Of a stretch of DNA of 64,000 nt, positions 1 to 9,114 are shown piece by piece. Source of the DNA: Jeotgalibacillus campisalis. GTDB taxonomy: Bacteria > Bacillota > Bacilli > Bacillales > Jeotgalibacillaceae. The notes beneath the pieces were generated by a model. That model saw only the letters and a program-made list of their open reading frames with translations. It did not search any database and was not told the DNA's origin. How positions within the stretch are numbered: position 1 is the first letter of the stretch; every line of letters starts with the position of its first letter. The translations under genes and the position numbers were made by a program. The stretch covers positions 372,001-436,000 of the forward strand of contig NZ_JXRR01000014.1 in the NCBI RefSeq assembly GCF_000829515.1, given 5' to 3'.

Positions 1-1
1 T

Positions 2-1360
2 ATTGTAGGGCAAAGAGATGCAAAGCGTGCTGTAGCTGTAGCATTGAGAAACCGATATCGCAGAAATTTGCTCGATGAAACACTGCGCGAAGAAATCATT
101 CCTAAAAACATCCTGATGATGGGTCCGACGGGAGTTGGGAAAACGGAAATCGCGCGTCGGATTGCCAAGCTTGTCGGTGCACCATTTATTAAAATTGAAG
201 CCACTAAGTTTACAGAAGTAGGCTATGTAGGACGTGATGTGGAGTCAATGGTTCGAGATCTCATGGAAACGTCCGTTCGAATTGTGAAGGAAGAAAAAAT
301 CGTTTCTGTTCAGGGGAAAGCTGAAGAGCAGGCTAATCAACGTTTAGTGAAATTGCTGGTTCCGTCTGCTAAAAAGTCACAATCCTTTAAAAACCCATTT
401 GAAATGATGTTTGGGGGAAATGGTGAGGCTTCGACCGACACAGCTGATGAACAAAAAGAAGAAGAAGCAACCATTAAAGATCGCCGAAAAGACATTGCAC
501 GTCAATTAAAAGCGGGCGAGCTTGAAGAGCAGACGGTCACAATTGAAGTGGACGAACAGCAGATGTCATCAATGTTTGATATGCTTCAAGGGTCCGGAAT
601 GGAACAAATGGGCATGAATATGCAGGATGCGTTAAGCAATATGATGCCGAAGAAAAAGAAAAAAAGAAAATTAAAAGTAAAAGAAGCCAGAAAAGTACTC
701 ACACATGATGAAGCGGCTAAATTAATTGACATGGACGAAGTGACTCAGGATGCATTGCACCGTGCTGAGCAGATGGGGATTATCTTTGTTGATGAAATTG
801 ATAAAATTGCTTCTAAATCTTCCGGTACAAGCTCATCAGATGTATCGAGAGAAGGTGTGCAAAGAGATATTCTGCCGATAGTTGAAGGATCTACAGTCAC
901 TACGAAATATGGACCTGTGAAAACAGATCACGTATTATTTATTGCTGCCGGTGCCTTTCATACTGCGAAACCTTCAGATCTTATCCCTGAACTTCAAGGA
1001 CGGTTCCCTATTCGTGTTGAATTGCAAAAGCTGACAGTTGATGATTTTGTGCGTATTCTAGTAGAACCTGATCATGCACTTATTAAACAATATGTTGCGC
1101 TGCTTGCTACAGAAGGTATTGAAGTTGAATTTACACACGAAGCAACGGTAAGACTGGCCGAGATTGCCTATCAGGTTAACCAGGATACAGATAATATTGG
1201 CGCAAGAAGACTTCATACCATTATGGAGAAGCTTCTTGAAGATCTCTCTTTTGAAGCTTCCGATATATCAATCGGGACTGTTCGAATTACACCAGGTTAT
1301 GTTGATGATAAGCTTGAAACGATTGCAAAGGATAAAGACCTTAGTCAATTTATCTTATAG
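2..1360 (+). CDS. hslU: HslU (ClpY) ATPase subunit of the HslVU protease, 5' end cut by the window
   Basis: AAA+ unfoldase that feeds substrates to the HslV (ClpQ) peptidase in the cytoplasm. The reading frame is already open at base 2, and the visible 452 residues lack only about 15-20 from the usual ~465, so the TTG at 44 is not the true start. The Walker A motif GPTGVGKT is at visible residues 41-48 and Walker [11 protein letters not shown] near 263-270. The arginine-rich segment GRFPIRVEL lies near 333 and sensor-2 GARRL near 400. Between them is the HslU-specific I-domain, with a lysine-rich run ([12 protein letters not shown]). codY follows 75 bases later, as in B. subtilis, where xerC, hslV, hslU and codY form one operon. 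No good promoter was seen between the two genes, so co-transcription is likely. Confidence 0.97.
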   Translation: MVGQRDAKRAVAVALRNRYRRNLLDETLREEIIPKNILMMGPTGVGKTEIARRIAKLVGAPFIKIEATKFTEVGYVGRDVESMVRDLMETSVRIVKEEKIVSVQGKAEEQANQRLVKLLVPSAKKSQSFKNPFEMMFGGNGEASTDTADEQKEEEATIKDRRKDIARQLKAGELEEQTVTIEVDEQQMSSMFDMLQGSGMEQMGMNMQDALSNMMPKKKKKRKLKVKEARKVLTHDEAAKLIDMDEVTQDALHRAEQMGIIFVDEIDKIASKSSGTSSSDVSREGVQRDILPIVEGSTVTTKYGPVKTDHVLFIAAGAFHTAKPSDLIPELQGRFPIRVELQKLTVDDFVRILVEPDHALIKQYVALLATEGIEVEFTHEATVRLAEIAYQVNQDTDNIGARRLHTIMEKLLEDLSFEASDISIGTVRITPGYVDDKLETIAKDKDLSQFIL

Positions 1361-1435
1361 GGTTTGAATTGCCCTTAATAGGGAAAGATGAGAATAATTA
1401 TTTGATTTATAAGAATACAGGAGGATTTAATACAA

Positions 1436-2215
1436 ATGAACTTACTAGGTAAAACAAGACAGATTAATGCAATGCTACAAAAATCAGCAGGTAAACCTGT
1501 TAATTTTAAAGAAATGGCAGAAACACTATCGGATGTCATTGAAGCGAATGTATTTATTTTAAGCAGAAAAGGTAAATTGCTTGGCTTTGCTGTAAATCAG
1601 CAAATTGAAAACGAGCGAATGAAGCAAATGTTAGAAGACCGTCAATTCCCGGAAGAATATACGAAAAATCTTTTCAATATAACTGAAACTTCACCGAATC
1701 TAGACGTAGACAGTGAATATACTGCGTTCCCAGTAGAAAATAAAGATCTTTTCCAAAATGGTCTGACAACAATCGTGCCATTTATTGGCGGGGGCGAACG
1801 TTTAGGTACTTTGATTCTTGCACGTGTACAGCAGGCGTTTGAAGATGATGATTTAATTCTTGGCGAATATGGTGCAACAGTAGTCGGAATGGAAATTCTG
1901 CGTGAAAAAGCAGATGAAATTGAAGTTGAAGCACGAAGCAAAGCAGTCGTTCAAATGGCGATCAGTTCTCTTTCGTATAGTGAACTTGAAGCGATTGAGC
2001 ACATCTTTGAAGAGCTTGATGGAAACGAAGGTCTTTTAGTTGCATCGAAAATAGCAGACCGTGTAGGCATTACAAGATCCGTCATCGTAAATGCACTGCG
2101 CAAGCTTGAAAGTGCTGGAGTAATTGAATCACGTTCACTTGGGATGAAAGGAACTTATATTAAGGTTCTTAATGACAAATTCCTTCTTGAGCTTGATAAT
2201 ATTAAAAATAACTAA
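1436..2215 (+). CDS. codY: CodY, GTP- and branched-chain-amino-acid-sensing global repressor
   Basis: DNA-binding regulator that, with GTP and isoleucine/leucine/valine bound, represses nutrient-limitation genes, including the fla/che operon in B. subtilis. The 259 residues equal the B. subtilis length. Residues 1 to about 155 form the effector-binding GAF domain. The C-terminal winged helix-turn-helix is visible around 203-235 ([20 protein letters not shown]). The ATG start has a strong AGGAGG site eight to nine bases upstream. The gene ends with a strong terminator and is followed by the fla/che control region, which may be one of its targets. Confidence 0.98.
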   Translation: MNLLGKTRQINAMLQKSAGKPVNFKEMAETLSDVIEANVFILSRKGKLLGFAVNQQIENERMKQMLEDRQFPEEYTKNLFNITETSPNLDVDSEYTAFPVENKDLFQNGLTTIVPFIGGGERLGTLILARVQQAFEDDDLILGEYGATVVGMEILREKADEIEVEARSKAVVQMAISSLSYSELEAIEHIFEELDGNEGLLVASKIADRVGITRSVIVNALRKLESAGVIESRSLGMKGTYIKVLNDKFLLELDNIKNN

Positions 2216-2229
2216 TTAAACGAATACTA

Positions 2230-2260
2230 AAACTTAGCTGCTCTGCAGCTAAGTTTTTTT
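2230..2260 (+). terminator. Intrinsic terminator after codY
   Basis: An 11-bp perfect stem (AACTTAGCTGC at 2231-2241, GCAGCTAAGTT at 2245-2255) with a TCT loop runs into seven Ts. It ends the hslU-codY transcript 15 bases past the codY stop codon and separates it from the fla/che region. Confidence 0.93.
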
Positions 2261-2717
2261 GTGCGAAATTACCTAAATTAAGGCTGATTAAAGAACTATT
2301 ACCGTTTTTATGATTTATCATAGCGTTCGTGAGCCATTTTATGTAAGTGGAGGATGCAAGCATCTCACTAAGTAAGCAGAATTGTAATATGTTTGTGAAG
2401 ATTCTTTAAAGAATATAGAATCGTCAAGAAACATATGGTAAGGTTATTTTTGGCAAAAAAATTACGGAAATATGTCGAAAATAACATAACTAAGTATGAT
2501 AAAAGAAAGATTTCATATGGTTTTTAGCGGAATAAAGATTTAAAAAATAAACTAGACTAAAAGTATTGTTTTTAAAAATTGGTTCTTTTAGACTATTAAT
2601 ACTTTCTCTAAATCTATAGACGATTAGATCACTAATCAGTAAAATGATGTATAAGTGTTCAATTATGTTGTAAGAGATCCCGTCGATCTTTGTCATATAA
2701 GGAAAAGAGGTTTAAAA
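2261..2717 (+). promoter_or_regulatory. Gene-free control region of the fla/che operon with two candidate sigma-A promoters
   Basis: This is the only gap over 300 bases; I see no credible gene in it. Candidate P1 has -35 TTGTGA (2393-2398), a 17-base spacer and -10 TAGAAT (2416-2421); its spacer contains the perfect palindrome ATTCTTTAAAGAAT (2401-2414). Candidate P2 has -35 TAGACG (2617-2622), 17 bases and -10 TAAAAT (2640-2645); its spacer contains GATTAG-ATCA-CTAATC (2622-2637). In B. subtilis this region carries sigma-A and sigma-D promoters and CodY sites. The best CodY-like sequence is 2469-2483, only 10 of 15 matches to the consensus. No good sigma-D promoter was found. All promoter calls are inferences from base patterns. 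Confidence 0.5.
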
Positions 2718-3110
2718 GTGAAATTATTTTCAGGAACAATAAACCAATTAGAACGAGGATTATCCTATTCTGCAATTAAGCAAAAAGTCATTGCAGATAA
2801 TGTAGCAAATGTTGATACACCGGGTTATAAGTCGAAAGACGTAAATTTCAAAACTGTATTACAGGATGAAATGAAAATGACATCTTCTAAAAGTCAATCA
2901 TCAGATCCTCGCCATTTTGCGTTAGATCTTGCTGAAGGCTCTGTGAAAATACAGAAAAGAAACTTTTCATACAGAGAAAATGGAAACGGTGTCGACATGG
3001 ATAGAGAAATGGCGAACCTTGCGACGAACCAAATCTATCATGATGCGTTAATTGAGAGAATCAGCGGTAAATTCGGCAGTCTGAATACTGTAATCAGAGG
3101 AGGTCAGTAA
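2718..3110 (+). CDS. flgB: FlgB, flagellar proximal rod protein
   Basis: Component of the proximal rod, exported through the flagellar type III apparatus. The start is GTG at 2718 with AAGAGG eight bases upstream; the encoded opening VKLFSGTINQLE matches B. subtilis FlgB (MSLFSGTIQNLE). An in-frame upstream extension has no family similarity. The 130-residue length is normal. The N-terminal basal-body rod signature is NVANVDTPGYKSK near residues 27-39, and the C-terminal helix includes MANLATNQIYHDALIERI. It is the first gene of the fla/che operon, three bases before flgC. Confidence 0.96.
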   Translation: MKLFSGTINQLERGLSYSAIKQKVIADNVANVDTPGYKSKDVNFKTVLQDEMKMTSSKSQSSDPRHFALDLAEGSVKIQKRNFSYRENGNGVDMDREMANLATNQIYHDALIERISGKFGSLNTVIRGGQ

Positions 3111-3113
3111 AAA

Positions 3114-3563
3114 ATGTTTCAATCAATGAATATCACAGCTTCCGCCTTGACCACACAGCGGCTTAGAATGGATGTCATTTCATCCAATATGGCAAATGCG
3201 GATACTACCCGTGCAACCTTTGAAAATGGAGAATGGCAGCCTTATAAAAGAAAAACCGTCATGCTTGCACCTAAAAGCCAGGGATTTTCATCTCATCTTT
3301 CTATGGCAATGGGGACTAAAGAAGCAACTGGAAGCGGTGTGACGGTGTCAGCTATTCGTGAAGACGAGACACAAGGAGCGCTGATGTATGATCCTGAGCA
3401 TCCCGATGCAAATGATGAGGGGTACGTTGAAATGTCGAATGTCGATCCATTACGGGAAACAATAGATTTAATGTCAGCTACGCGTTCTTATGAAGGAAAT
3501 GTTACGGTGTTTAATGCAAATAAAGCGATGATGATGAGAGCCTTGCAAATAGGCAAATCATAA
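3114..3563 (+). CDS. flgC: FlgC, flagellar proximal rod protein
   Basis: Rod protein that stacks with FlgB, exported across the membrane. It has 149 residues, normal for the family. The N-terminal rod motif reads MDVISSNMANADTT (residues about 19-32). The C-terminal motif is YVEMSNVDPLRETIDLMSAT, followed by a helix used for rod packing. It starts with ATG after GAGGTCAGTAAAA, directly behind flgB, and is followed six bases later by the fliE leader. Confidence 0.97.
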   Translation: MFQSMNITASALTTQRLRMDVISSNMANADTTRATFENGEWQPYKRKTVMLAPKSQGFSSHLSMAMGTKEATGSGVTVSAIREDETQGALMYDPEHPDANDEGYVEMSNVDPLRETIDLMSATRSYEGNVTVFNANKAMMMRALQIGKS

Positions 3564-3578
3564 GAAAGGATGAACAAC

Positions 3579-3893
3579 TTGCCTCTTCAATCAATTTCCC
3601 CAGTGGGGATGGAGACTATTTCTCCATCAGCCCAAACCGGGTCCACTCAAAGAATTTCACCATACAATGCTCAGCAAAATTTTGCCGATATGCTGAAAGA
3701 TTCCATTAACGAAGTAAATGAAGCGCAGCTTAGCAGTGATGATATGACAAACAAACTAGTAAAAGGAGAAAATGTAGAATTGCATGATGTGATGATTGCT
3801 TCACAAAAAGCATCAATTTCTTTATCACTAACGATGCAAGTGAGAAATAAGGCGGTTGAAGCTTATCAAGAAATTATGAGAATGCCTGTTTAA
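3579..3893 (+). CDS. fliE: FliE, MS ring-rod junction protein
   Basis: Small export substrate that joins the FliF ring to the rod. I prefer TTG 3579 over the in-frame ATG at 3570, because the ribosome site AAAGGATG directly abuts the ATG but sits six bases before the TTG. The TTG start gives 104 residues beginning MPLQSISPVG, close to the ~106-residue B. subtilis protein. The conserved end is present: VMIASQKASISLSLTMQVR then NKAVEAYQEIMRMPV. If the ATG is used, three residues (MNN) are added. Confidence 0.93.
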   Translation: MPLQSISPVGMETISPSAQTGSTQRISPYNAQQNFADMLKDSINEVNEAQLSSDDMTNKLVKGENVELHDVMIASQKASISLSLTMQVRNKAVEAYQEIMRMPV

Positions 3894-3946
3894 CAGTACC
3901 TCAATTCTTAAGGCTTTGCATTTAACCGAAAGACCGGAGGATTGTG

Positions 3947-5542
3947 ATGAACGAAACATTTCAACAATTGACAACGAAAATTAAAACATTTTTTGCAGAG
4001 CGGCCAAGGAAGCAAATCATTCTTGGGGCTGTAATCGCTGGACTTATTATTCTGATCATTTTGATCGTTTCCTTTATGTCTGCCCGAAATGTGCTTGTTC
4101 CTTTATACAGTAATTTGACTCCATCTGAAACCGGTATGATTAAGGAGAATCTGGATGGAAGAGGAATTCCGTCAGAAATTATAGAAGGAGGTACTGCTAT
4201 TTTAGTGCCTGAAGAGCAGGTGGAAACCTTAATGGTGGAACTCGCTGCAGAAGGGATCCCTCAAAGCGGCAACATCGATTACTCTTTTTTCAGTGAAAAT
4301 GCCGGTTTTGGCATGACTGATAATGAATTTAATGTTCTGAAGCTCGACGCTATGCAAACCGAGCTTGCTGAGTTGATGAAGGGCATAGAAGGTGTCCAAA
4401 ATGCTCAGGTTATGATAACCATGCCTGAAAAAGGAGTTTTTCTCGAAGACACAGCAGAGCAGGCTTCGGCATCAATCGTTCTGAATACGAAACCGGGCTA
4501 CCAATTTGATGAAGGACAAATAAATTCGCTGTATCTTCTGGTTTCTAAAAGTGTTCCCAGTCTTCCTACTGAGAATATCGTCATCATGAATCAATTTTTT
4601 GAATATTACGATCTAAAAAACTCAAATTCTTCATTTGCAGGAGTGAATGTGACCGATCAGATGTCAATTAAACAGACCATTGAACGGGATTTGCAGCGTC
4701 AGGTTCAAATGATGCTGGGAACACTAATGGGTCAGAACAAAGTAGTTGTTTCCATTTCAACTGACATTGATTTTGATCAGGAGAATAGAGAAGAAAACCT
4801 TGTGACTCCGGTCGATGAAGAGAACATGGAAGGAATCGAAATTAGTGCACAAAGAATTTCTGAAACCTTTGAAGGCACCGCACAAGAAGCAGGCGGAGCA
4901 GCAGAGGGAGGAGATCCTGGAGATAATCTAACGGGTTTTGTAGAAGGAACGAACGGTAACGGCGACTTTGAAAGAGTAGAAGAAACCATTAATAACGAAG
5001 TGAACCGCATCCGACGAAACATAGTTGAAAGTCCTTATAAAGTCAGAGATATAGGGTTTCAGGTCATGGTAGAACCTCCCGACCCTGATGATCCTGCATC
5101 ACTGCCCCAAGATCGTGTAGATGATATTGAAACAATGCTTGAAACCATAATACGAACATCGATTGACAATGAATTTTCGGCTGATCTCACAGAGGCAGAA
5201 ATAGCAGAGAAAGTATTGGTTTCCGTGCAGCCATTTAATGGACTGATGACAGCTGAAGAGCCGGTTAGCACGCCTGTTATACCATGGTGGACATATCTGG
5301 TAGGAGGATTGCTGCTAGCAGTTATCGGGGTTTTGATTTTCGTCATGTTCAGGGCAAGAAGAAAAACAGAAGAAGTTGAAGAAGAAATCATTGTGGAACA
5401 AAAAGAAAAACTAGACGTACCTGATGTGAACAACGAAATAGAAACAGAAGGAACGCTACGGCGCAGGCAATTAGAAAAAATGGCGCAGGAAAAGCCAGAA
5501 GACTTTGCAAAGCTGTTGAGGTCCTGGATTGCTGAGGATTAG
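3947..5542 (+). CDS. fliF: FliF, flagellar MS-ring protein
   Basis: Membrane protein that forms the MS ring, the base of the motor and export apparatus. It has 531 residues with two membrane spans, about 24-45 (IILGAVIAGLIILIILIVSF) and 445-468. Between them are the periplasmic-side YscJ/FliF ring-building domains and an acidic, Gly/Glu-rich loop near 300-335. The cytoplasmic tail (AEKPEDFAKLLRSWIAED in part) ends in the acidic FliG-binding segment. ATG 3947 is six bases after GGAGG; GTG 3944 is in frame but too close. Overall length matches B. subtilis (536). Confidence 0.97.
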   Translation: MNETFQQLTTKIKTFFAERPRKQIILGAVIAGLIILIILIVSFMSARNVLVPLYSNLTPSETGMIKENLDGRGIPSEIIEGGTAILVPEEQVETLMVELAAEGIPQSGNIDYSFFSENAGFGMTDNEFNVLKLDAMQTELAELMKGIEGVQNAQVMITMPEKGVFLEDTAEQASASIVLNTKPGYQFDEGQINSLYLLVSKSVPSLPTENIVIMNQFFEYYDLKNSNSSFAGVNVTDQMSIKQTIERDLQRQVQMMLGTLMGQNKVVVSISTDIDFDQENREENLVTPVDEENMEGIEISAQRISETFEGTAQEAGGAAEGGDPGDNLTGFVEGTNGNGDFERVEETINNEVNRIRRNIVESPYKVRDIGFQVMVEPPDPDDPASLPQDRVDDIETMLETIIRTSIDNEFSADLTEAEIAEKVLVSVQPFNGLMTAEEPVSTPVIPWWTYLVGGLLLAVIGVLIFVMFRARRKTEEVEEEIIVEQKEKLDVPDVNNEIETEGTLRRRQLEKMAQEKPEDFAKLLRSWIAED

Positions 5543-5554
5543 GAGTGAGCCATT

Positions 5555-6568
5555 ATGGCCAGGAAAGAAAAAGGGTTATCAGGAAAACAAAAAGCAGCGA
5601 TATTGCTTATTTCTCTAGGGCCGGATGTCGCATCTTCTGTTTATAAACATTTAAATGAAGAAGAAATTGAAAGATTAACATTAGAGATCTCCAGTGTAAA
5701 AAAAGTGGAGCCGGAAGCAAAAGACGAGGTGCTTGAAGAGTTTCATACAATTGCATTAGCGCAGGATTATATTTCTCAAGGAGGAATTGGCTACGCAAAA
5801 ACGATTTTAGAAAAAGCGCTGGGTGCTGACCAGGCAAATGCGGTAATAAACCGCCTGACCTCTTCTCTTCAGGTAAGACCATTTGATTTTGCTAAAAGAG
5901 CAGATCCTATGCAAATCTTAAATTTTATTCAAAATGAGCACCCTCAAACAATAGCCTTGATATTGTCTTACCTGAATCCGCAGCAGGCGGGTCAAATCCT
6001 TTCTGCCTTGCCGCAGGATGTTCAGGCTGACATTGCAAAACGGATTGCTGTAATGGATAGCACAAGCCCTGAAATAATAAGTGAAATTGAATCGGTGCTT
6101 GAAAGAAAGCTTTCATCAACTGTTCAGCAAGATCATACAGAAACCGGCGGAATAGAGTCTGTAGTTGAAGTGCTGAATGGGGTTGACAGGGCTACCGAAA
6201 AAACGATTCTCGATTCATTAGAGATACAGGATCCAGAGCTTGCTGAAGAAATCAAAAAGCGCATGTTTGTGTTTGAGGACATTGTCACACTTGATAATCG
6301 TTCCATTCAACGCGTTATACGTGATTGTGAAAATGAAGATCTTTTACTTTCTATGAAAGTTTCAACCGATGAAGTCAAAGAAGTGCTGTTTAAAAACATG
6401 TCTCAGCGAATGGCGGAGAACTTTAAGGAAGAAATGGAATTTATGGGACCGGTCAGGCTTAGGGATGTTGAAGAAGCTCAATCAAGAATTGTCGCCATTA
6501 TAAGACGTCTTGAGGAAGCAGGGGAAATTATTGTAGCTCGTGGCGGGGGAGATGACGTTATTGTCTAG
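5555..6568 (+). CDS. fliG: FliG, flagellar switch and torque protein
   Basis: Cytoplasmic C-ring protein that couples the MS ring to MotA-type stators and transmits switching from FliM. It has 337 residues, the family norm. The N-terminal FliF-binding region starts LSGKQKAAILLISLG. The middle domain carries the conserved EHPQTIALILSYL motif near residues 129-141. The C-terminal domain holds the charged torque helix (DNRSIQRVIRDCENEDLLLS, with R and D/E residues). The ATG is preceded by GGAGTGAG. Its 3' end overlaps the fliH start by several bases. Confidence 0.97.
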   Translation: MARKEKGLSGKQKAAILLISLGPDVASSVYKHLNEEEIERLTLEISSVKKVEPEAKDEVLEEFHTIALAQDYISQGGIGYAKTILEKALGADQANAVINRLTSSLQVRPFDFAKRADPMQILNFIQNEHPQTIALILSYLNPQQAGQILSALPQDVQADIAKRIAVMDSTSPEIISEIESVLERKLSSTVQQDHTETGGIESVVEVLNGVDRATEKTILDSLEIQDPELAEEIKKRMFVFEDIVTLDNRSIQRVIRDCENEDLLLSMKVSTDEVKEVLFKNMSQRMAENFKEEMEFMGPVRLRDVEEAQSRIVAIIRRLEEAGEIIVARGGGDDVIV

Positions 6569-7334
6569 AGTGATAAAGTCAAAAGCTGTAAATTCCAGTT
6601 CATATGATGCTAAAAACATTCCTTTCAGACCAGTTATACGAGGAAACACTGATCAGCAGGATTCACTAGTTTGGACAGTTGAACAGGCACATTTGGAATC
6701 AGCCAGAATAGTAGAGCAGGCGAAACATAATGCTTTTACTTTAGAAAGCAGCGCAAAGCAAAAAGCGGATGCAGCTCTCACGGATATAAAGAATGAAAAA
6801 AACAACTGGACCGAAGAAAAAAGGGTAATTCAGCAGGAAGCTTATGAAAAAGCATTTGGTCAAGGTTATGAAGAAGGCAGAGAAAAAGGGTATACAGATC
6901 TTTTTCATTCGCTCGAGGAGGCAAAAAAAATTGTTTCATCTGCCAAAGAAGCACTTTATGAGCATATAGAGCGGAATGAACAAGTAATCTTGGAATTAGC
7001 TATTCAAACTGCTCAAAAAATCTTAGCACAGACGCTTGAGGATGAGCCAGACCGTTATCTTGCGGTTGTTAAAAAGGCTATTAAAGAAGTCAGAGAAATG
7101 AAAGAAGTGAAGATATATATTGCTATTGCGCAGTATTCTTTGCTTCATCAGGAACGCGATGAACTACTGGCGATATTTCCAGTTGATGTACAGTTATCCA
7201 TTTATCCCGAGGATGAGCTTGAACCTTATCAATGCTATATCGAAACGACTCAAGGAAGAATTGATTTAAGCATTGATACTCAGCTCACTCAACTAAAGCT
7301 GAAACTAACAGAATTACTAGGTGAGGAACAATGA
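6561..7334 (+). CDS. fliH: FliH, regulator of the flagellar export ATPase
   Basis: Cytoplasmic stalk protein that binds FliI and links it to the C ring. The protein is helical and glutamate/lysine-rich, with a FliH-type motif GQGYEEGREKGY near residues 97-108 and a conserved C-terminal half ending in the typical GRIDLSIDTQLTQLKLKL. The start is uncertain: TTG 6561 has GGGGGAGATGA about nine bases upstream and gives 257 residues beginning MSRVIKSKAV. ATG 6552 (three residues longer) sits only one base after that site. Overlaps with fliG and fliI suggest coupling. Confidence 0.93.
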   Translation: MSRVIKSKAVNSSSYDAKNIPFRPVIRGNTDQQDSLVWTVEQAHLESARIVEQAKHNAFTLESSAKQKADAALTDIKNEKNNWTEEKRVIQQEAYEKAFGQGYEEGREKGYTDLFHSLEEAKKIVSSAKEALYEHIERNEQVILELAIQTAQKILAQTLEDEPDRYLAVVKKAIKEVREMKEVKIYIAIAQYSLLHQERDELLAIFPVDVQLSIYPEDELEPYQCYIETTQGRIDLSIDTQLTQLKLKLTELLGEEQ

Positions 7335-8659
7335 AAGCAGCAGATCTGATTCCTCATGTCTCAACCATTCCAACCCTGCGTCGTTATGGAAAAGTAAAGC
7401 AGGTAATTGGGTTGATGATCGAATCACAGGGCCCTGAAAGCTCCATTGGAGAGATGTGTTACATATATGTTCAATCGAGCTCGAAAAGAAAGAAAGTTCA
7501 AATAAAAGCGGAAGTAGTGGGTTTCAGAGAAGGGATTGTCGTGCTGATGCCTTTCACACACGTACATGATATAGCACCAGGAAGCATTGTCGAAGCTACC
7601 GGTCGCCCTCTTGAAATTAAGGTTGGAGATGCTTTAATAGGGAAAATTGTAGATCCTTTAGGTGAACCGATTGATGACAGTCCGCTTCCTTACGGAATGA
7701 AGACTGTAACGACAGAGAAAGAACCGCCTAACCCTTTAACAAGACCGCCAATAAACGAAGTAATGGAAGTTGGAGTCAGGGCAATTGACAGCATGCTGAC
7801 AGTAGGAAAAGGGCAGAGAATTGGTATTTTTGCAGGAAGTGGTGTAGGAAAAAGCACACTTCTTGGGATGGTGGCAAGAAACACAGAAGCAGACATTAAT
7901 GTAATTGCACTGATTGGAGAAAGAGGCCGTGAAGTAAGAGAATTCATTGAAAGAGATCTCGGTCCGGAGGGAGCTAAAAAAAGTATAATTGTTGCCGCGA
8001 CCAGTGATCAGCCTGCCCTAATGAGAATCAAAGGAGCGTTTACAGCTACTGCTATCGCAGAATTTTTTCGAGATAAAGGCTTAAATGTCATGCTTATGAT
8101 GGACTCTGTTACAAGGGTAGCGATGGCTCAAAGAGAAATAGGACTTGCAATCGGCGAGCCCCCGGCTACTAAAGGATATACTCCATCTGTTTTTGGTCTG
8201 CTGCCAAAGCTCTTAGAGAGGACTGGTACAAATCAATTTGGCAGTATAACAGCTTTTTATACTGTCCTGGTAGATGGCGATGACCTCAACGAACCCATAT
8301 CCGATACTGTCAGAGGGATTTTGGATGGACATATTGTGCTGGATCGGGCAATAGCCAATCGGGGACAATATCCTGCCATTAATGTATTAAAGAGCGTCAG
8401 CCGGCTAATGAATCATTTGGCAGAGAAACCGCATTTGCTTGCATCCGGGAAAATAAGACATCTAATGAGCACGTATGAGGAAGCTGAAGATTTAATTAAT
8501 ATTGGCGCATATAAAAAAGGATCTTCTAAAGAAATCGATGATGCAATTAAAGTGATCCCCAAGATTAAGGAGTTTTTAAAACAGTCGTATGATGAAAAAG
8601 TGGAGTACAACATGAGCGTAAAGCAATTGGTTAATCTTTCTGAAAAGGGTGAGTGGTAA
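7331..8659 (+). CDS. fliI: FliI, flagellar type III export ATPase
   Basis: F1-beta-like ATPase that promotes unfolding and export of rod, hook and filament subunits. Length is 442 residues. The P-loop GSGVGKST is near 168-175, Walker B MLMMDSVTR near 253-261, and the ATP-synthase alpha/beta signature PAINVLKSVSR lies near 350. The start overlaps the fliH stop (ATGA), and fliJ follows three bases after the stop. FliH, FliI and FliJ form one complex, which fits the tight gene packing. Confidence 0.98.
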   Translation: MKAADLIPHVSTIPTLRRYGKVKQVIGLMIESQGPESSIGEMCYIYVQSSSKRKKVQIKAEVVGFREGIVVLMPFTHVHDIAPGSIVEATGRPLEIKVGDALIGKIVDPLGEPIDDSPLPYGMKTVTTEKEPPNPLTRPPINEVMEVGVRAIDSMLTVGKGQRIGIFAGSGVGKSTLLGMVARNTEADINVIALIGERGREVREFIERDLGPEGAKKSIIVAATSDQPALMRIKGAFTATAIAEFFRDKGLNVMLMMDSVTRVAMAQREIGLAIGEPPATKGYTPSVFGLLPKLLERTGTNQFGSITAFYTVLVDGDDLNEPISDTVRGILDGHIVLDRAIANRGQYPAINVLKSVSRLMNHLAEKPHLLASGKIRHLMSTYEEAEDLINIGAYKKGSSKEIDDAIKVIPKIKEFLKQSYDEKVEYNMSVKQLVNLSEKGEW

Positions 8660-8662
8660 TAA

Positions 8663-9109
8663 GTGGCGTATCAATTTCGCTTCGATCGGGTTCTGACTGT
8701 CAGGGAAAGAGAAAAAAAAGAAGCTGAAGACCGGTATAGGGAATCAATTGAATCCTTTGAAGGAATTGCTCAAAAACTCTATCTTTTGCTGAAGAAAAAA
8801 GAAAGAATGATAGAAGATCAAACGGTGAGTATTCAAAACGGGATTGCGGTTCAGTCCTTAAGACATGGACAAGCATTTCTTACAAATATTGAAAAAAGCA
8901 TCAGTTATCAGCAGAAGCTCGTGATGGAAGCAAGGTCAACCATGCAGTGGCATGAACAGCGGGTAACAGATCGCAATATAGAAGTCCGAAAATACGAAAA
9001 AATAAAAGATAAAGATAAGCTGCTCTTCACAGCAAAACAACGAGAATTAGACAGTCAGCTAATGAATGAGCTGTCGATGATTCAATTCATGAAACAAAGA
9101 AGCAGGTGA
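8663..9109 (+). CDS. fliJ: FliJ, flagellar export coiled-coil protein
   Basis: Export chaperone-escort and ATPase stalk protein. It has 148 residues, almost entirely predicted antiparallel coiled coil, rich in Glu, Lys, Arg and Gln. The opening AYQFRFDRVLTVREREKKEAE matches the FliJ family N-terminus (YxFRFxxVLxxRExxK). It starts with GTG 8663, with AGGGTGAG about ten bases before. Identification rests on the N-terminal pattern and the position after fliI. Confidence 0.93.
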   Translation: MAYQFRFDRVLTVREREKKEAEDRYRESIESFEGIAQKLYLLLKKKERMIEDQTVSIQNGIAVQSLRHGQAFLTNIEKSISYQQKLVMEARSTMQWHEQRVTDRNIEVRKYEKIKDKDKLLFTAKQRELDSQLMNELSMIQFMKQRSR

Positions 9110-9114
9110 TAATC

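Noticed and set aside
2469-2483. CodY box upstream of flgB
   Set aside because: Only 10 of 15 bases match the consensus, and its position far from P2 gives no support; not listed as a site.
2490-2696. 68-codon reverse-strand ORF in the fla/che control region
   Set aside because: AT-rich composition with no recognised domain; it lies on the opposite strand to every other gene and overlaps the promoter candidates.
2640-2717. Sigma-D promoter near flgB (GTCGATCT with upstream TTAT)
   Set aside because: Neither the TAAA nor the GCCGATAT box matches well enough.
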